From Chryseobacterium elymi (GTDB lineage Bacteria > Bacteroidota > Bacteroidia > Flavobacteriales > Weeksellaceae), in NCBI RefSeq assembly GCF_003385495.1, contig NZ_QNUH01000004.1:1-64000 (forward strand): DNA of 64,000 nt. The letters run 5' to 3'. Below are positions 7,906 through 17,361 of the stretch, one piece after another; the stretch's first letter is position 1, and each line of letters begins with the position of its first letter. Both the position numbers and the translations under genes were made by a program. Below the pieces are notes generated by a model. It saw nothing but the letters and a program-made list of their open reading frames with translations, ran no database searches and had not been told where the DNA came from.

Positions 7906-8781
7906 TTAAAAAAACAGATGATCAGTTTCCGGAATGATTAACAGTGGAATTTCTAACTCTGCAGCCTGTCTTGCAGCATGGCTGCTCTTGGTAAATCTCT
8001 CGAGAAAACTCCTGTGGTCATGTCCCATTGCCAAGATATCAATATCTTTATTTTTCAGGATATCTAAACCGTAATCTATATTTTCGCTGTAAATGCAGTT
8101 ATAACAAACTTTACCATCCAAGGCCTTTAAAAACACTTCTTTTTTATGCTCATAAGCAGTATCCTGAATCACATCATTATTGCTTTGAATAATATGGGTA
8201 ATTAAGAGTTCGGCATCAAAATATTGGGCAAACTTAATCAATGATTGAGCAATTTTTATATCTTTTCTCTTCAGATCTGTTGCAAAAGCGATCTTTTTCA
8301 TTCCCTTATATTTATGGTTTTGGGGAATTAACAGGAGCGGATGTTGTGTATTTTCAATCATTTTAAGACTGTTGCTTCCAAAAATAAACCGGGCAAGCAT
8401 TCCGGCTCCCTGCATCCCCATTACAATAAGCAATGTTTTATTATTGGCTGCCGTATTATTTATTACCTGCACAACATCACCTCCCTCGCAAGAATAATAT
8501 ATCGACGGATGATAAGGAAAAGCCTCATCTCCCCATAAAGTTTTCTCTTTATTTTCAAGTACTTTTACCAATTTTTTCATCTCCTTACTGTTTTCATCCT
8601 GTAAGGCCGGATATTCATATAGAGCCCACGCAGTCTGCCCAAGCATAGGGCTTTCAACCGGCAGTGCAAATGCATGACACAAATCAATATTACATTTTAG
8701 AGCATTAGCCAGATGGAGTGCATAAACTGCAGCATTTTTTGCCGGCTTTGAATAGTCTGTAGGTACTACAATCGTTCTCAT
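7906..8781 (-). CDS. Universal stress protein, tandem UspA domains
   Basis: 291 aa with two UspA domains. The first (about 1-150) contains the ATP-binding pattern G-x2-G-x9-G-S (GMQG then GS). The second (about 155-290) has a degenerate version beginning GHDHRSF and may not bind ATP. The start at 8781 (MRTIVVPTDYS) is chosen over the open-frame start at 8865 because UspA domains begin exactly with such a strand and because the longer version would overlap the upstream gene by 77 bp. It lies 7 bp after the L,D-transpeptidase and so shares its promoter with FNR-like sites. Confidence 0.9.
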   Translation of the reverse strand: MRTIVVPTDYSKPAKNAAVYALHLANALKCNIDLCHAFALPVESPMLGQTAWALYEYPALQDENSKEMKKLVKVLENKEKTLWGDEAFPYHPSIYYSCEGGDVVQVINNTAANNKTLLIVMGMQGAGMLARFIFGSNSLKMIENTQHPLLLIPQNHKYKGMKKIAFATDLKRKDIKIAQSLIKFAQYFDAELLITHIIQSNNDVIQDTAYEHKKEVFLKALDGKVCYNCIYSENIDYGLDILKNKDIDILAMGHDHRSFLERFTKSSHAARQAAELEIPLLIIPETDHLFF

Positions 8782-8788
8782 AATTTTA

Positions 8789-10162
8789 TTATTTATTTTG
8801 GTTAAATTTATTTTCGAGTGAATCATCAAAATGGTAAATGTCTTTATAGAGTACAGGTTTTCCATCTTTTATTAAGCAAGTCAGATAAGTAATAATGATG
8901 GGAACCGGTTGCTTTAAAACAAAATCTTTTCTTTGGTAGCCAGCCATCGCATTTTCTAAAATGGGAATCTTATTTCCAGAGCCATCATTTTTTAAAAGGA
9001 GAGAAGCGAGTTCTTTAGCGTTTTCAACACGAATGCATCCATGACTGAAAGCTCTTTCATCTTTATTAAACAATTGTTTCTGAGAAGTATCATGGAGATA
9101 TACTCCATAAGAGTTCTCAAATCTAAAAACCACCGCTCCTAATGCATTATCACATCCGGATGATTGTCTGACACTATATTTATAAGGATTTTGACGGATC
9201 TCTTTTAATTTTGACGAAGTTATTTCGACTTTATTACCTTGTTTATCATACACTGAATAATGATGATCTGTTAAATAACTTTTGTTTTTTAAAATTTTTG
9301 GAAGCATTTCTTTTATGAATATGCTTTGGGGAACTTTCCAGTCAGGGGCTGTCGTAAAATAATTAATACTGCTCTTCAAAACCGGCGTTTTGGTAGATGG
9401 TTTCCCTATAATTACTTTAAAATCATATATACTGTCTTTCTGGTGAAATTCTAATGTATAGGAAGGAATATTGACTAATATATACGCTTGATCCCTTGTA
9501 TTGATCCATCGTAAGCGCTCCATATTGATAACAATCTTTTCAATTCCCGTTTGAGGAGCCAAGCAATCGTTTTCTTCATAGAGTCCATTCAAATAATTTT
9601 GAAGATCCGTATAAGCTTTAACCTTAGGCTGAACTTCAAGAATCGCCTTAAGAAAATCTTTTTGCTGTCTTGCATATAACAATACATTCTCTGAGCGAAA
9701 TCCATTAATCTCGTTGGTATCAATAAATGATGAGTTGTAGGAAGGATTGTATTTTCCAAAATGCAGATTATTGATGAAAGTAATAAGAGCATCGGTCATC
9801 AGAATATCGAACTCAGCTTTCTCTTTTTGATTTATTTCTACAGGAGCATCTCTCAATTTTCTTAATTTCTGAAGAGAAATTGCCCCCCAATGATAATCAG
9901 ATAAAGACAGTCCGAATCGGTAGGAATACTCCAGCAGCAACATTGCTGTTTCAGGTTGATCTGACTTCTGTGCAGTGTGTAGCCAAGCATATTCAGAGTC
10001 GTTTCTGGCATAAAACTGAATGACCGATTTTGGGTAATGCAGTTTCGAGAGAATAACGTTGTCTTTAAGTGAAGAAGCAATCTCACTGGTCATTTTCAAA
10101 TCCTGAGCCCGTGTGATCATTGCACAGCAAAGAATAATGGTGAAGGTTAAAAGAGCTTTCAT
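8789..10162 (-). CDS. L,D-transpeptidase, YcbB-like (YkuD domain)
   Basis: 457-aa secreted enzyme expected to form 3-3 crosslinks in peptidoglycan or to attach proteins to it. A signal peptide (MKALLTFTIILCCAMITRA) is followed by the scaffold domain with GLSLSDYHW, and then the YkuD catalytic domain with HDTS and the catalytic SHGCIRVEN near the C-terminus. A peptidoglycan-binding-like part seems short compared with E. coli YcbB, which is longer. It is first in an operon with UspA. Its upstream region has a proximal palindrome and a distal half-site with the same 33/22 bp spacing as the other stress promoters, which suggests that cell-wall remodelling is part of the low-oxygen response. Confidence 0.9.
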   Translation of the reverse strand: MKALLTFTIILCCAMITRAQDLKMTSEIASSLKDNVILSKLHYPKSVIQFYARNDSEYAWLHTAQKSDQPETAMLLLEYSYRFGLSLSDYHWGAISLQKLRKLRDAPVEINQKEKAEFDILMTDALITFINNLHFGKYNPSYNSSFIDTNEINGFRSENVLLYARQQKDFLKAILEVQPKVKAYTDLQNYLNGLYEENDCLAPQTGIEKIVINMERLRWINTRDQAYILVNIPSYTLEFHQKDSIYDFKVIIGKPSTKTPVLKSSINYFTTAPDWKVPQSIFIKEMLPKILKNKSYLTDHHYSVYDKQGNKVEITSSKLKEIRQNPYKYSVRQSSGCDNALGAVVFRFENSYGVYLHDTSQKQLFNKDERAFSHGCIRVENAKELASLLLKNDGSGNKIPILENAMAGYQRKDFVLKQPVPIIITYLTCLIKDGKPVLYKDIYHFDDSLENKFNQNK

Positions 10163-10180
10163 AATCTAAGATTTATGCCA

Positions 10181-10245
10181 CAAATTTCCAAATTACCTTC
10201 TTGCCAGATAATGACTCCGGTCACTAAAAAAAATGATACAGCTAT
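10181..10245 (-). promoter_or_regulatory. L,D-transpeptidase/UspA promoter with FNR-like sites
   Basis: On the minus strand the -7-like box is GAAATTTG (10188-10181). The proximal site TGAC-TCCG-GTCA at 10212-10223 is a perfect palindrome of half-sites. The distal copy at 10234-10245 (TGAT-ACAG-CTAT) keeps only one half-site but is exactly 22 bp away. The proximal centre is 33 bp from the -7 centre. Confidence 0.65.
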
Positions 10246-10360
10246 AAATTAATTTAAGTTTCATCAAGGCTCCCAGATCACTTACTATAAAGAAATCAAT
10301 GTAAATCACTTCTGTAACCAACGTTTGATTTAACTCTTATAAAAGGTTGAATTGATGAAC

Positions 10361-10425
10361 TGACCAACATCATTTTTCACAGTGATGCGTGTCATATTAT
10401 TTCCGATGCTGTTTTAGGACCTTTG
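10361..10425 (+). promoter_or_regulatory. Promoter of the lipoprotein-GH130-GT4 operon with tandem FNR-like sites
   Basis: The distal site is TGAC-CAAC-ATCA (10361-10372), the proximal site TGAT-GCGT-GTCA (10383-10394), and the -7-like box GACCTTTG (10418-10425). The 22 bp and 33 bp spacings match the other promoters. The -7 box deviates at its first base, as expected for an activator-dependent promoter. Confidence 0.7.
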
Positions 10426-10445
10426 GAATGAACTAATAATAAAAT

Positions 10446-11081
10446 ATGATCATGAAAAAATCACACTATCATAGGATAATCCTTTTTACAGCATTTGCAT
10501 GTACAGTACTTCTCAATTCCTGCAGCTCCACTCATATAGCAAGCAGCTGGCGGGATCCGGATAAACATATCCATCCTACAGATTGGAAAAAAGTACTGGT
10601 GATGGCATTATTAACAAATGAAACCAATCGCCGCAGTGCTGAAGATGAAATGGCGAAATACCTCGACGGAAAAGGCATCACTTCTTACAGTTATCTGGAT
10701 GAAAATTTTAATGCAAAAGATGAACAGGCTTTACGGAGTAAAATAAAAAAAGACAGTTTTGATGCTGCTATAACTATGCGTTTGATTGATGTGGATAAAG
10801 AAAAGGTATATACTCCCCAGCAATATTACATGTACCCTATGTATTATAATGATTTCATTACCTACTACTACAGAAACTGGATGTATTATAATATTCCCGG
10901 CTATTATACCATCACTAAAAAATTCATTATTGAAACTATAATTTATTCTATTAAGGATGATAAAATAATATGGTCAGGAATTACAGAAACGTATGATCCG
11001 AAAGGCGTAAAAAGACTGACGAACGAAATTGCCCGTACCCTTCGCAATAAAATGCAGCAGGAGGGATTTATTGAAAAATAA
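10446..11081 (+). CDS. Outer-membrane lipoprotein of unknown function
   Basis: 211 aa with a signal peptide and lipobox around LNSCSS (Cys about residue 26). The mature part begins STHIASSWRDP, similar to DUF4136-type lipoproteins, and contains a Tyr-rich stretch (TPQQYYMYPMYYND, then YYRNWMYYNIPGYY) near the middle. The C-terminal part looks like a mixed alpha/beta domain ending in a helix (LTNEIARTLRNKMQQEG). It is the first gene of an operon with GH130 and GT4, 27 bp upstream of the GH130 gene. The promoter carries two FNR-like sites. Start ATG at 10446, or ATG two codons later. I do not know its function; a role in envelope stress is inferred from the context. Confidence 0.75.
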   Translation: MIMKKSHYHRIILFTAFACTVLLNSCSSTHIASSWRDPDKHIHPTDWKKVLVMALLTNETNRRSAEDEMAKYLDGKGITSYSYLDENFNAKDEQALRSKIKKDSFDAAITMRLIDVDKEKVYTPQQYYMYPMYYNDFITYYYRNWMYYNIPGYYTITKKFIIETIIYSIKDDKIIWSGITETYDPKGVKRLTNEIARTLRNKMQQEGFIEK

Positions 11082-11108
11082 CTACTGTCAAATAAATAAC
11101 AATCTGCT

Positions 11109-12149
11109 ATGATCAGTGTAAAAAAAGAAGGCATCATCCTGGAAAAGACTAACCTTGGATTTGAAAGTTCAGGAGTGTTGAATCCTGCCGTTTTACGTGA
11201 AAATGATTCTGTTCACTTATTTTACAGAGCGGTGAGCAAAGACAATTATTCAAGCATTGGTTATTGTCAGTTAAAAACACCGGTAACCATTGAAAATCGA
11301 ATGGAAATCCCGCTTTTGTATCCACAATATAATTATGAAAGGAAAGGGGTGGAAGACCCACGGATCGTAAAAATTGATGACCTGTATTACCTCACCTATA
11401 CTGCTTACGACGGTATCAATGCCTTAGGTGCATTAGCTACATCAAAAGATTTGGTGATATGGGAAAAAAGAGGGCTGATTGTGCCGCAGTATTCCTATGA
11501 AGAATTTAAGTTTTTAGCGGAATCTAAAGGCGAATTAAATGAAAAGTACTTTCGTTTCAACGGGAAATATATAGTCTCAAAAAAACTCGAAAAAAAAGTA
11601 TTGGTTTGGGATAAGAATATAATACTCTTTCCAAGGCGGATTAATGGTAAGCTTTATTTTTTACATCGGATAAAACCTGATATTCAAGTTGTTTCTGTTT
11701 ATGATTTGAGTGAGCTTACCCATAATTTTTGGGATAACTTTCTACTGATGTTCAGCGATCACATTCTCATTTCATCAAAATATGACCATGAAGTAAGCTA
11801 TGTGGGAGGTGGATGCCCTCCCATTGAAACAGAAAAAGGCTGGCTGCTGATCTATCATGGAGTTCATGATACCGTTGATGGTTATGTCTACTGTACCTGT
11901 GTGGCACTGTTAGATTTAGAGGATCCTACCTGCGAAATAGCCCGTTTACCCTACCCATTGTTTAAACCTGAATACAATTACGAGCTGCACGGAAAAGTTA
12001 ATAATGTCTGTTTTCCCAGTGGAGCATTGGTTTGTGAGGATACACTATATATCTATTACGGCGCAGCAGACGAGCATGTTGCCTGTGCTTCGGTGTCTCT
12101 TTCGGAATTGCTGAAAGAATTAACAACTTATAAAAAACTTATCCCATGA
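11109..12149 (+). CDS. GH130 family beta-mannoside phosphorylase-like protein
   Basis: 346 aa, five-bladed beta-propeller enzyme family that phosphorolyses or hydrolyses beta-mannosides. GH130 features seen are a FYRA block near residue 38, ERKGVEDPRI followed by YYLTYTAYDG (the catalytic Asp is in the family's VEDPR motif), CPPIETEKGWLLIYHGV and GKVNNVCFPSGAL with YYGAAD near the end. The true substrate cannot be told. It overlaps the following GT4 gene by ATGA, so the two are translationally coupled and probably act on the same mannose-containing glycan, one building and one breaking or remodelling. Confidence 0.88.
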   Translation: MISVKKEGIILEKTNLGFESSGVLNPAVLRENDSVHLFYRAVSKDNYSSIGYCQLKTPVTIENRMEIPLLYPQYNYERKGVEDPRIVKIDDLYYLTYTAYDGINALGALATSKDLVIWEKRGLIVPQYSYEEFKFLAESKGELNEKYFRFNGKYIVSKKLEKKVLVWDKNIILFPRRINGKLYFLHRIKPDIQVVSVYDLSELTHNFWDNFLLMFSDHILISSKYDHEVSYVGGGCPPIETEKGWLLIYHGVHDTVDGYVYCTCVALLDLEDPTCEIARLPYPLFKPEYNYELHGKVNNVCFPSGALVCEDTLYIYYGAADEHVACASVSLSELLKELTTYKKLIP

Positions 12150-14482
12150 AAAATAAATTAAATAGAAGAAAAAGACTGCTTAGACAACTCCTTTTAAAAC
12201 CTGTCCCAAAAAAAGCACCTCAACTGCTGATGATCAGCACCTTTCCACCCAGAGAATGTGGTATTGCAACTTATACGCAGGACTTGATACAGGCAATTAA
12301 CAATAAATTTACGGAATCTTTTGATATTAAAATATGTGCATTGGAAAATGGAAAGCATGATTATGATGAGAATGTTAATTATATTTTAGAAACACAAAAC
12401 CCTCATTCCTATTACAGATTAATCCAGGATATTAATGCCTCCGATCGAATCGAATTAGTTGTTCTGCAACACGAGTTCGGTTTATTTAGAGGCAATGAAA
12501 AAGAATTATTAATGCTCCTGCAATCTGTTGAGAAAACTTCTGTAGTGGTATTCCATACCGTTTTGCCGAAACCGGACAGGGAAACACAACAATATATTCG
12601 GAGCATCGCTGAAATTACAGATATGTTAATTGTAATGACTCAGGCTGCCAAGAAAATATTAGAGGATGATTATCTTATAGCAAAAGAAAAAATTACCGTC
12701 ATACCGCACGGTACACATCTGGTAGAGAATTCTGATAAAAAAGCTTTAAAAGAAAAATACGGTTATCAGCACAGAAAAATACTTTCAACCTTTGGCTTAT
12801 TGAGTTCTGGGAAAAGCATAGAAACAACACTAAAAGCTCTGCCTTTCGTTATTAAGCAACATCCTGAAACACTATTTCTTATTATCGGTAAAACCCACCC
12901 GTGTGTTGTGCAACAGGAAGGTGAAAAATACAGACAAAGTTTAGAATTACTAATCAAAGAATTACAGTTATCCGGAAATGTAGCTTTTGTTAATGAATAT
13001 TTGGCTCTTGATACTTTACTGGAATATCTGCAGCTGACGGATATTTACCTGTTTACTTCCAAAGATCCCAATCAGGCGGTAAGCGGCACATTCTCCTATG
13101 CTATCAGCTGTGGCTGCCCTATTATCTCCACCCCTATTCCGCACGCTCTGGAAGTACTGGAAAAAGGAGCAGGTATTATCATTGATTTTAATGATTCCCT
13201 GCAGCTCGCCAAACAGGTAAATACCTTATTGGATGATGAATTATTAAGAAATAAGATTGCATTAAACGGTTTACATCAGATGGCTCCTACGGCTTGGGAA
13301 AATTCTGCAATAGCTCATGTTCAGCTGTTTAAAAAAATTACAAATTCCAATTTAAATACTCAATATAAAATGCCCAAAATCAATTTGAATCATTTAAGAA
13401 AAATGACGACTGATTTCGGGATCCTTCAGTTTTCAATTATAAATCATCCGGATAAAGATTCGGGATATACTTTAGATGATAATGCGAGAGCATTGATCGC
13501 TATGTGTCAATTCTATAGAATCTATAAAATAAAAAATGATTTGAATTACATCAATATCTACTTTTATTTTATACTATTTACTTTTCAGGAGGAAGGTTAT
13601 TTTTTAAATTATGTTGATATCAAAAAACAATTTACCGAACAAAACGGCAGTTGTAATCCTGAAGATTCTTTTGGAAGAGCAATATGGGCATTGGGATACT
13701 TAATTTCGATGCAGGATATTATCTCTTCAGAACTAATTGTCAAGGCTAAGAAACTGTTTAATAAAGCAATTTTGCAAGCCCAATACGTTCACTCGACCAG
13801 GGCAATGGCATTCATTATTAAAGGAGTATATTTTGCGAATACCAAAAATGGGAATCCGTTAAATATTCAACTTATAGAACAACTTGCCGACCGTTTAGTT
13901 CAAATGTATAAACATGAAACTGATGATCAATGGCAATGGTATGAAAGTTATCTCACATACGCCAACAGTGTGCTTCCTGAGGCAATGCTTTTTGCTTGGT
14001 TAACAATCCGTAAACCAATATATCAATCTATTGCTTTGGATTCCTTTAATTTTCTGCTGTCAAAAATATTTTCTCAGGATGCGATTAAAGTAATCTCTAA
14101 TAAAGGCTGGATGCATAATGGCCAGGAAATTAATCCTGCCCATACAGGTGGAGAGCAGCCCATTGATGTAGCCTATACCATCATTGCACTAAGTGAATTC
14201 TACAGCAATTTTAATATTGAAGATTACAAATATAAGATGTTCAATGCTTTTGATTGGTTTTTAGGAAATAACCATTTAAACCAAATAGTATATAATCCCT
14301 GCACCGGAGGATGTTATGATGGTGTGGAAGATCATTACATCAATCTGAATCAGGGAGCTGAATCCACCATCAGCTACTTAATGGCAAGGCTGACCATGGA
14401 AAAATATGCTATACCAAAAGAAAATATCAACAAAAAATACAGTACGGAAAACATTTCGATAAAAAATGACATGAAAATTTGA
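12146..14482 (+). CDS. GT4 glycosyltransferase fused to an (alpha/alpha)-barrel-like domain
   Basis: 778-aa two-part protein. Residues about 25-400 form a GT-B glycosyltransferase of family 4 (STFPPRECGIATYT near the N-terminus, HEFGLFRGNE, IPHGTH, and SGTFSYAISCGCPIISTP near the donor site, then a helical domain). Residues about 410-760 form a helical region with motifs GYTLDDNARAL, CNPEDSFGRAIWALG and HTGGEQPIDVAY that resemble (alpha/alpha)6 glycan-active domains. The fusion suggests synthesis coupled to recognition or trimming of a glycan. It is the last gene of the lipoprotein-GH130-GT4 operon. A short 5' basic stretch (NRRKRLLRQLLLK) could bring it to the membrane. Codon use looks like its neighbours. 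The exact sugar is not predictable. Confidence 0.85.
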   Translation: MKNKLNRRKRLLRQLLLKPVPKKAPQLLMISTFPPRECGIATYTQDLIQAINNKFTESFDIKICALENGKHDYDENVNYILETQNPHSYYRLIQDINASDRIELVVLQHEFGLFRGNEKELLMLLQSVEKTSVVVFHTVLPKPDRETQQYIRSIAEITDMLIVMTQAAKKILEDDYLIAKEKITVIPHGTHLVENSDKKALKEKYGYQHRKILSTFGLLSSGKSIETTLKALPFVIKQHPETLFLIIGKTHPCVVQQEGEKYRQSLELLIKELQLSGNVAFVNEYLALDTLLEYLQLTDIYLFTSKDPNQAVSGTFSYAISCGCPIISTPIPHALEVLEKGAGIIIDFNDSLQLAKQVNTLLDDELLRNKIALNGLHQMAPTAWENSAIAHVQLFKKITNSNLNTQYKMPKINLNHLRKMTTDFGILQFSIINHPDKDSGYTLDDNARALIAMCQFYRIYKIKNDLNYINIYFYFILFTFQEEGYFLNYVDIKKQFTEQNGSCNPEDSFGRAIWALGYLISMQDIISSELIVKAKKLFNKAILQAQYVHSTRAMAFIIKGVYFANTKNGNPLNIQLIEQLADRLVQMYKHETDDQWQWYESYLTYANSVLPEAMLFAWLTIRKPIYQSIALDSFNFLLSKIFSQDAIKVISNKGWMHNGQEINPAHTGGEQPIDVAYTIIALSEFYSNFNIEDYKYKMFNAFDWFLGNNHLNQIVYNPCTGGCYDGVEDHYINLNQGAESTISYLMARLTMEKYAIPKENINKKYSTENISIKNDMKI

Positions 14483-14547
14483 TTTAACTATATATGATTC
14501 TTTCAATTAGCAAACTCTAAACATTTATTAACCAAAAAAAAATTAAA

Positions 14548-15213
14548 ATGAAAACAAACTCAAGATTACAAAAGGATGTTCAAAATGCCATTAAATGGGA
14601 GCCTTTATTAGACGCTGCGGAAATTGGCGTTATCGCAAAAGACGGTGTAGTTTCCCTTACCGGCATAGTTGACAGTTATGCAAAAAAAGCTGAGGCAGAA
14701 AATGCCGCAAAAAAAGTTGGAGGGGTTAAAGCGATAGTTGAAAATATTGAAGTAAAGTTTCCAAGTTCATGGACAAAAGCTGATGCCGAAGTCGCAAAAG
14801 AAGTCTTGGACGCCTTAAAATCCAATTATTCTATTCCCGATGACAAAATAATGGTAAAAGTTGAGGATGGCTGGGTTACTCTAGAAGGTGAATTACCTTG
14901 GCATTATCAAAAAGAAGAGGTAGAAAGGGTAGTAAAATATCTTACCGGTGTAAAGGGCTTGATCAACAAAATTAAAGTCAAATCAGAATTAGACGATGCA
15001 ATACAAAAAAAAGATATTGAAGACGCACTGAAAAGAAGCTCAATTTATGATAGTGAAATTAAAGTATCTGTTTTAGGAACTACAGTAACTTTAACCGGAA
15101 CAGCAAATTCTTTATATCAAAAAGAAGAGGCAGGCCGCATTGCCTGGAAAACCCGTGGTATATGGAATGTAAAAAATGAATTGGAAATTAACTACGAGTA
15201 TGATTTTTATTAA
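14548..15213 (+). CDS. BON domain protein, three tandem BON domains
   Basis: 221 aa, cytoplasmic as predicted (no signal peptide). Three BON repeats cover about 3-72, 78-145 and 150-218; each has the I-x-V-x-V-x-DGxVxLxG pattern (GVIAKDGVVSLTGIV, VKVEDGWVTLEGEL, SVLGTTVTLTGTA). BON domains bind phospholipid or serve as interaction modules; in E. coli OsmY has a related arrangement in the periplasm. It is paralogous to the gene at 17448, with nearly the same layout. No FNR-like site was found just upstream, so its control may differ from the paralogue or depend on the upstream operon 65 bp away. Confidence 0.88.
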   Translation: MKTNSRLQKDVQNAIKWEPLLDAAEIGVIAKDGVVSLTGIVDSYAKKAEAENAAKKVGGVKAIVENIEVKFPSSWTKADAEVAKEVLDALKSNYSIPDDKIMVKVEDGWVTLEGELPWHYQKEEVERVVKYLTGVKGLINKIKVKSELDDAIQKKDIEDALKRSSIYDSEIKVSVLGTTVTLTGTANSLYQKEEAGRIAWKTRGIWNVKNELEINYEYDFY

Positions 15214-15229
15214 CCGCTGATTAATCTTT

Positions 15230-15260
15230 GACCTGTGGAGGATAATTTTTTCCACAGGTC
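15230..15260 (+). terminator. Hairpin after BON protein 1
   Basis: Perfect 10-bp stem GACCTGTGGA / TCCACAGGTC with an 11-nt T-rich loop, 17 bp after the stop codon. There is no long T-tract downstream, so it may act as a transcript-stabilising hairpin or a weak terminator. Confidence 0.55.
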
Positions 15261-15396
15261 TGCTATCAGTTTATATTACATCAATTTTTAATTTCCTTAC
15301 CATTATCAGGAAAAATGTTCTTACTATTTCCTTATGAAGGGAGGATTACTGTAAGAAAAATAAGCCAAAATATATTCATTAAATACATCTGAACTC

Positions 15397-16158
15397 ATGA
15401 AAAAATTAGAAAATAAAGTAGCCGTTATAACTGGCGGCTCCGGAAGCATAGGAAAAATTACGGCTAAAATATTTTTAGAAGAAGGAGCAAAAGTAATGCT
15501 GGTAGACCTTTCTGAAAATTCTTTAAAAGAAGCTGTTCAAGAATTAAACAGCGAAAATATAAAATATTGCGTAGCTGATGTTTCAAAAGCAGCTGAAGTT
15601 GAACACTACGTGGCTGAAACCATAAAACTATTTGGAAAAATAGATGTGTTTTTCAACAATGCCGGTATTGAAGGAGTTGTAAAGCCAATTGAGCATTATC
15701 CCGAAGACATTTTTGATATAATCATGTCCGTCAATGTTAAAGGTGTATGGCTGGGAAATAAATATGTTTTACCCCAGATGAACGATGGCGGAAGCATCAT
15801 TATGACTTCATCTGTTGCCGGAATATTGGGGTTTGCCGGGTTAAGCGCCTATGTCACCAGTAAACATGCTGTGGTAGGTATTATGAGAACCACAGCTCTT
15901 GAAGCAGCTTCACGAAAAATCAGAGTGAATACGGTTCACCCATCTCCCGTAAATAACAGAATGATGCGCTCTATAGAAGAAAATTCTGCTCCGGGACACG
16001 CTGAAGAGGTTAAAAAGCAATTTGAAACTTCAATTCCATTGGGACGCTACGCCGAACCTATTGAAATCGCAAAACTGGTTTTATTTCTTGCCAGTGACGA
16101 CAGCCAATTCATTACAGGAACAACTCAGATAATTGACGGGGGAATGTCTGCAGCATAA
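15397..16158 (+). CDS. SDR family oxidoreductase
   Basis: 253-aa classical short-chain dehydrogenase/reductase. The NAD(P)-binding TGGSGSIG is near residues 12-19, NNAG near 88-91, the catalytic Ser in MTSSVAG, and YVTSK as the YxxxK motif around 154-158. The end GTTQIIDGGMSA is typical of the family. An acidic residue after the second strand (LVDLSEN) suggests NAD preference. The substrate is unknown. It stands alone between two hairpins, so it is probably monocistronic. No FNR-like palindrome was seen in the 180 bp upstream. Confidence 0.9.
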   Translation: MKKLENKVAVITGGSGSIGKITAKIFLEEGAKVMLVDLSENSLKEAVQELNSENIKYCVADVSKAAEVEHYVAETIKLFGKIDVFFNNAGIEGVVKPIEHYPEDIFDIIMSVNVKGVWLGNKYVLPQMNDGGSIIMTSSVAGILGFAGLSAYVTSKHAVVGIMRTTALEAASRKIRVNTVHPSPVNNRMMRSIEENSAPGHAEEVKKQFETSIPLGRYAEPIEIAKLVLFLASDDSQFITGTTQIIDGGMSAA

Positions 16159-16209
16159 TATAGATATTCTCTACAATAATAAAGCAAAGAAAGCAAAGAA
16201 AACAAAAAA

Positions 16210-16229
16210 TCCTTACTTGGAAGTAAGGA
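16210..16229 (-). terminator. Terminator of the PfkB kinase gene
   Basis: Stem TCCTTACTT / AAGTAAGGA with a 2-nt loop; on the minus strand it is followed by TTTTTTGTTTTC. It lies 45 bp after the stop of the gene at 16275 and also separates the convergent SDR gene. Confidence 0.7.
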
Positions 16230-16274
16230 CAATAATCGTTTTTAACCCCTAACTTTCAGATTCGGTTGTGTCTA

Positions 16275-17207
16275 TTACAAATGCTTCCAAATTCCATTAA
16301 ATAAGTGCATTGCATTTTCCTTTATAAAAAGTCCTGTTCCTTCGGCCATTGTAGTGGCAGATCCACAAGCGATTCCCATGGAAAGGACTTCTTTATAATC
16401 ACCTCCTTTCACCAAAACAGAAACCATTCCGGCAACCATGCTGTCTCCGGCACCAACAGTGCTTTTCACTTCTACATGAGGTGCCTCAATTTGAATTTTT
16501 TCAGCTGCTGAAAATAAAATCGCTCCTTGAGATCCTAATGACACTACAACAATCTCAGCTTTGCCCTGCGAAATAATAAGTTGGGCAGCTTGATCTACAT
16601 CAGTTTCTTCCAGCTTATCTTTTCCCACTAAAACCGCAAGTTCCCCTATATTGGGTTTTAATAAAAATACACCTTCTTCTACCGCCGCTTTCAGAGCTTC
16701 TCCTGATGTGTCAATAATCACTTTACTACCCTTACACGTATTAACAAGCTGTTTCATAAAATTTGAATCAGTTCCTGTCGGCAGGCTGCCGCTGATTACT
16801 ACAAAATCCGGAAGCGGATTCATTATCTCTACCCTATTTAAAATTTCATTTTGCTCCTCTTGTGTTAACAGTTCTCCAGGGAATCCAAACCTATATTGCT
16901 TGTTATTAGAGGTATCTAAAACAGTAAAATTTTCCCGGGTTTCTGCGTTAATATGGAGAGGGAGTATATTCAGTTGCTCGGCCTGAAGTAAGTCTTCCAG
17001 CAACCTTCCGGTTCTGCCGCCCGAAGTAAAAAAAGTATCTGATGAGATCCCCAATCTTTTTAATGCCCTGGATACATTAACTCCACCTCCTCCGGCCTCA
17101 TATTTAGGAAAATTACAACGTAATTTCTTTTCTGGAATAATGTTTGAAACACTGCTGCTCTTGTCTACAGATGGGTTCAGTGTGATTGTTAAAACAGATT
17201 TTTTCAT
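16275..17207 (-). CDS. pfkB: PfkB-type phosphofructokinase (1-phosphofructokinase family hexose kinase)
   Basis: 310-aa ribokinase-like fold sugar kinase. The N-terminal PfkB signature is GGGGVNVSRAL (about 38-48), and the ATP/catalytic motif STVGAGDSMVAGM with the catalytic Asp is near residue 255. It opens LTITLNPSVDKS like E. coli PfkB and FruK. It phosphorylates fructose-6-phosphate, fructose-1-phosphate or tagatose-6-phosphate; family and position among stress genes make a minor glycolytic isozyme the likely role. It is divergent from BON protein 2. The FNR-like sites between them are placed for the BON gene, and I found no properly spaced site for this gene. Confidence 0.85.
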   Translation of the reverse strand: MKKSVLTITLNPSVDKSSSVSNIIPEKKLRCNFPKYEAGGGGVNVSRALKRLGISSDTFFTSGGRTGRLLEDLLQAEQLNILPLHINAETRENFTVLDTSNNKQYRFGFPGELLTQEEQNEILNRVEIMNPLPDFVVISGSLPTGTDSNFMKQLVNTCKGSKVIIDTSGEALKAAVEEGVFLLKPNIGELAVLVGKDKLEETDVDQAAQLIISQGKAEIVVVSLGSQGAILFSAAEKIQIEAPHVEVKSTVGAGDSMVAGMVSVLVKGGDYKEVLSMGIACGSATTMAEGTGLFIKENAMHLFNGIWKHL

Positions 17208-17361
17208 TTCTTAATTTTTTAGATTACTATAGAATTCTAATGGGTCTAATAACCCACAAATCCGTTGGACACCTCCAAATATTAGTATCGGTCAGCCAAA
17301 AAATTATTAATTCTATTATTCAAATTTCAATAATAAAGAACAGACTGCCAAATATTTGATC

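Noticed and set aside
8782..8865. Longer start for the universal stress protein at 8865
   Set aside because: It would overlap the L,D-transpeptidase by 77 bp and add a tail not seen in UspA proteins.
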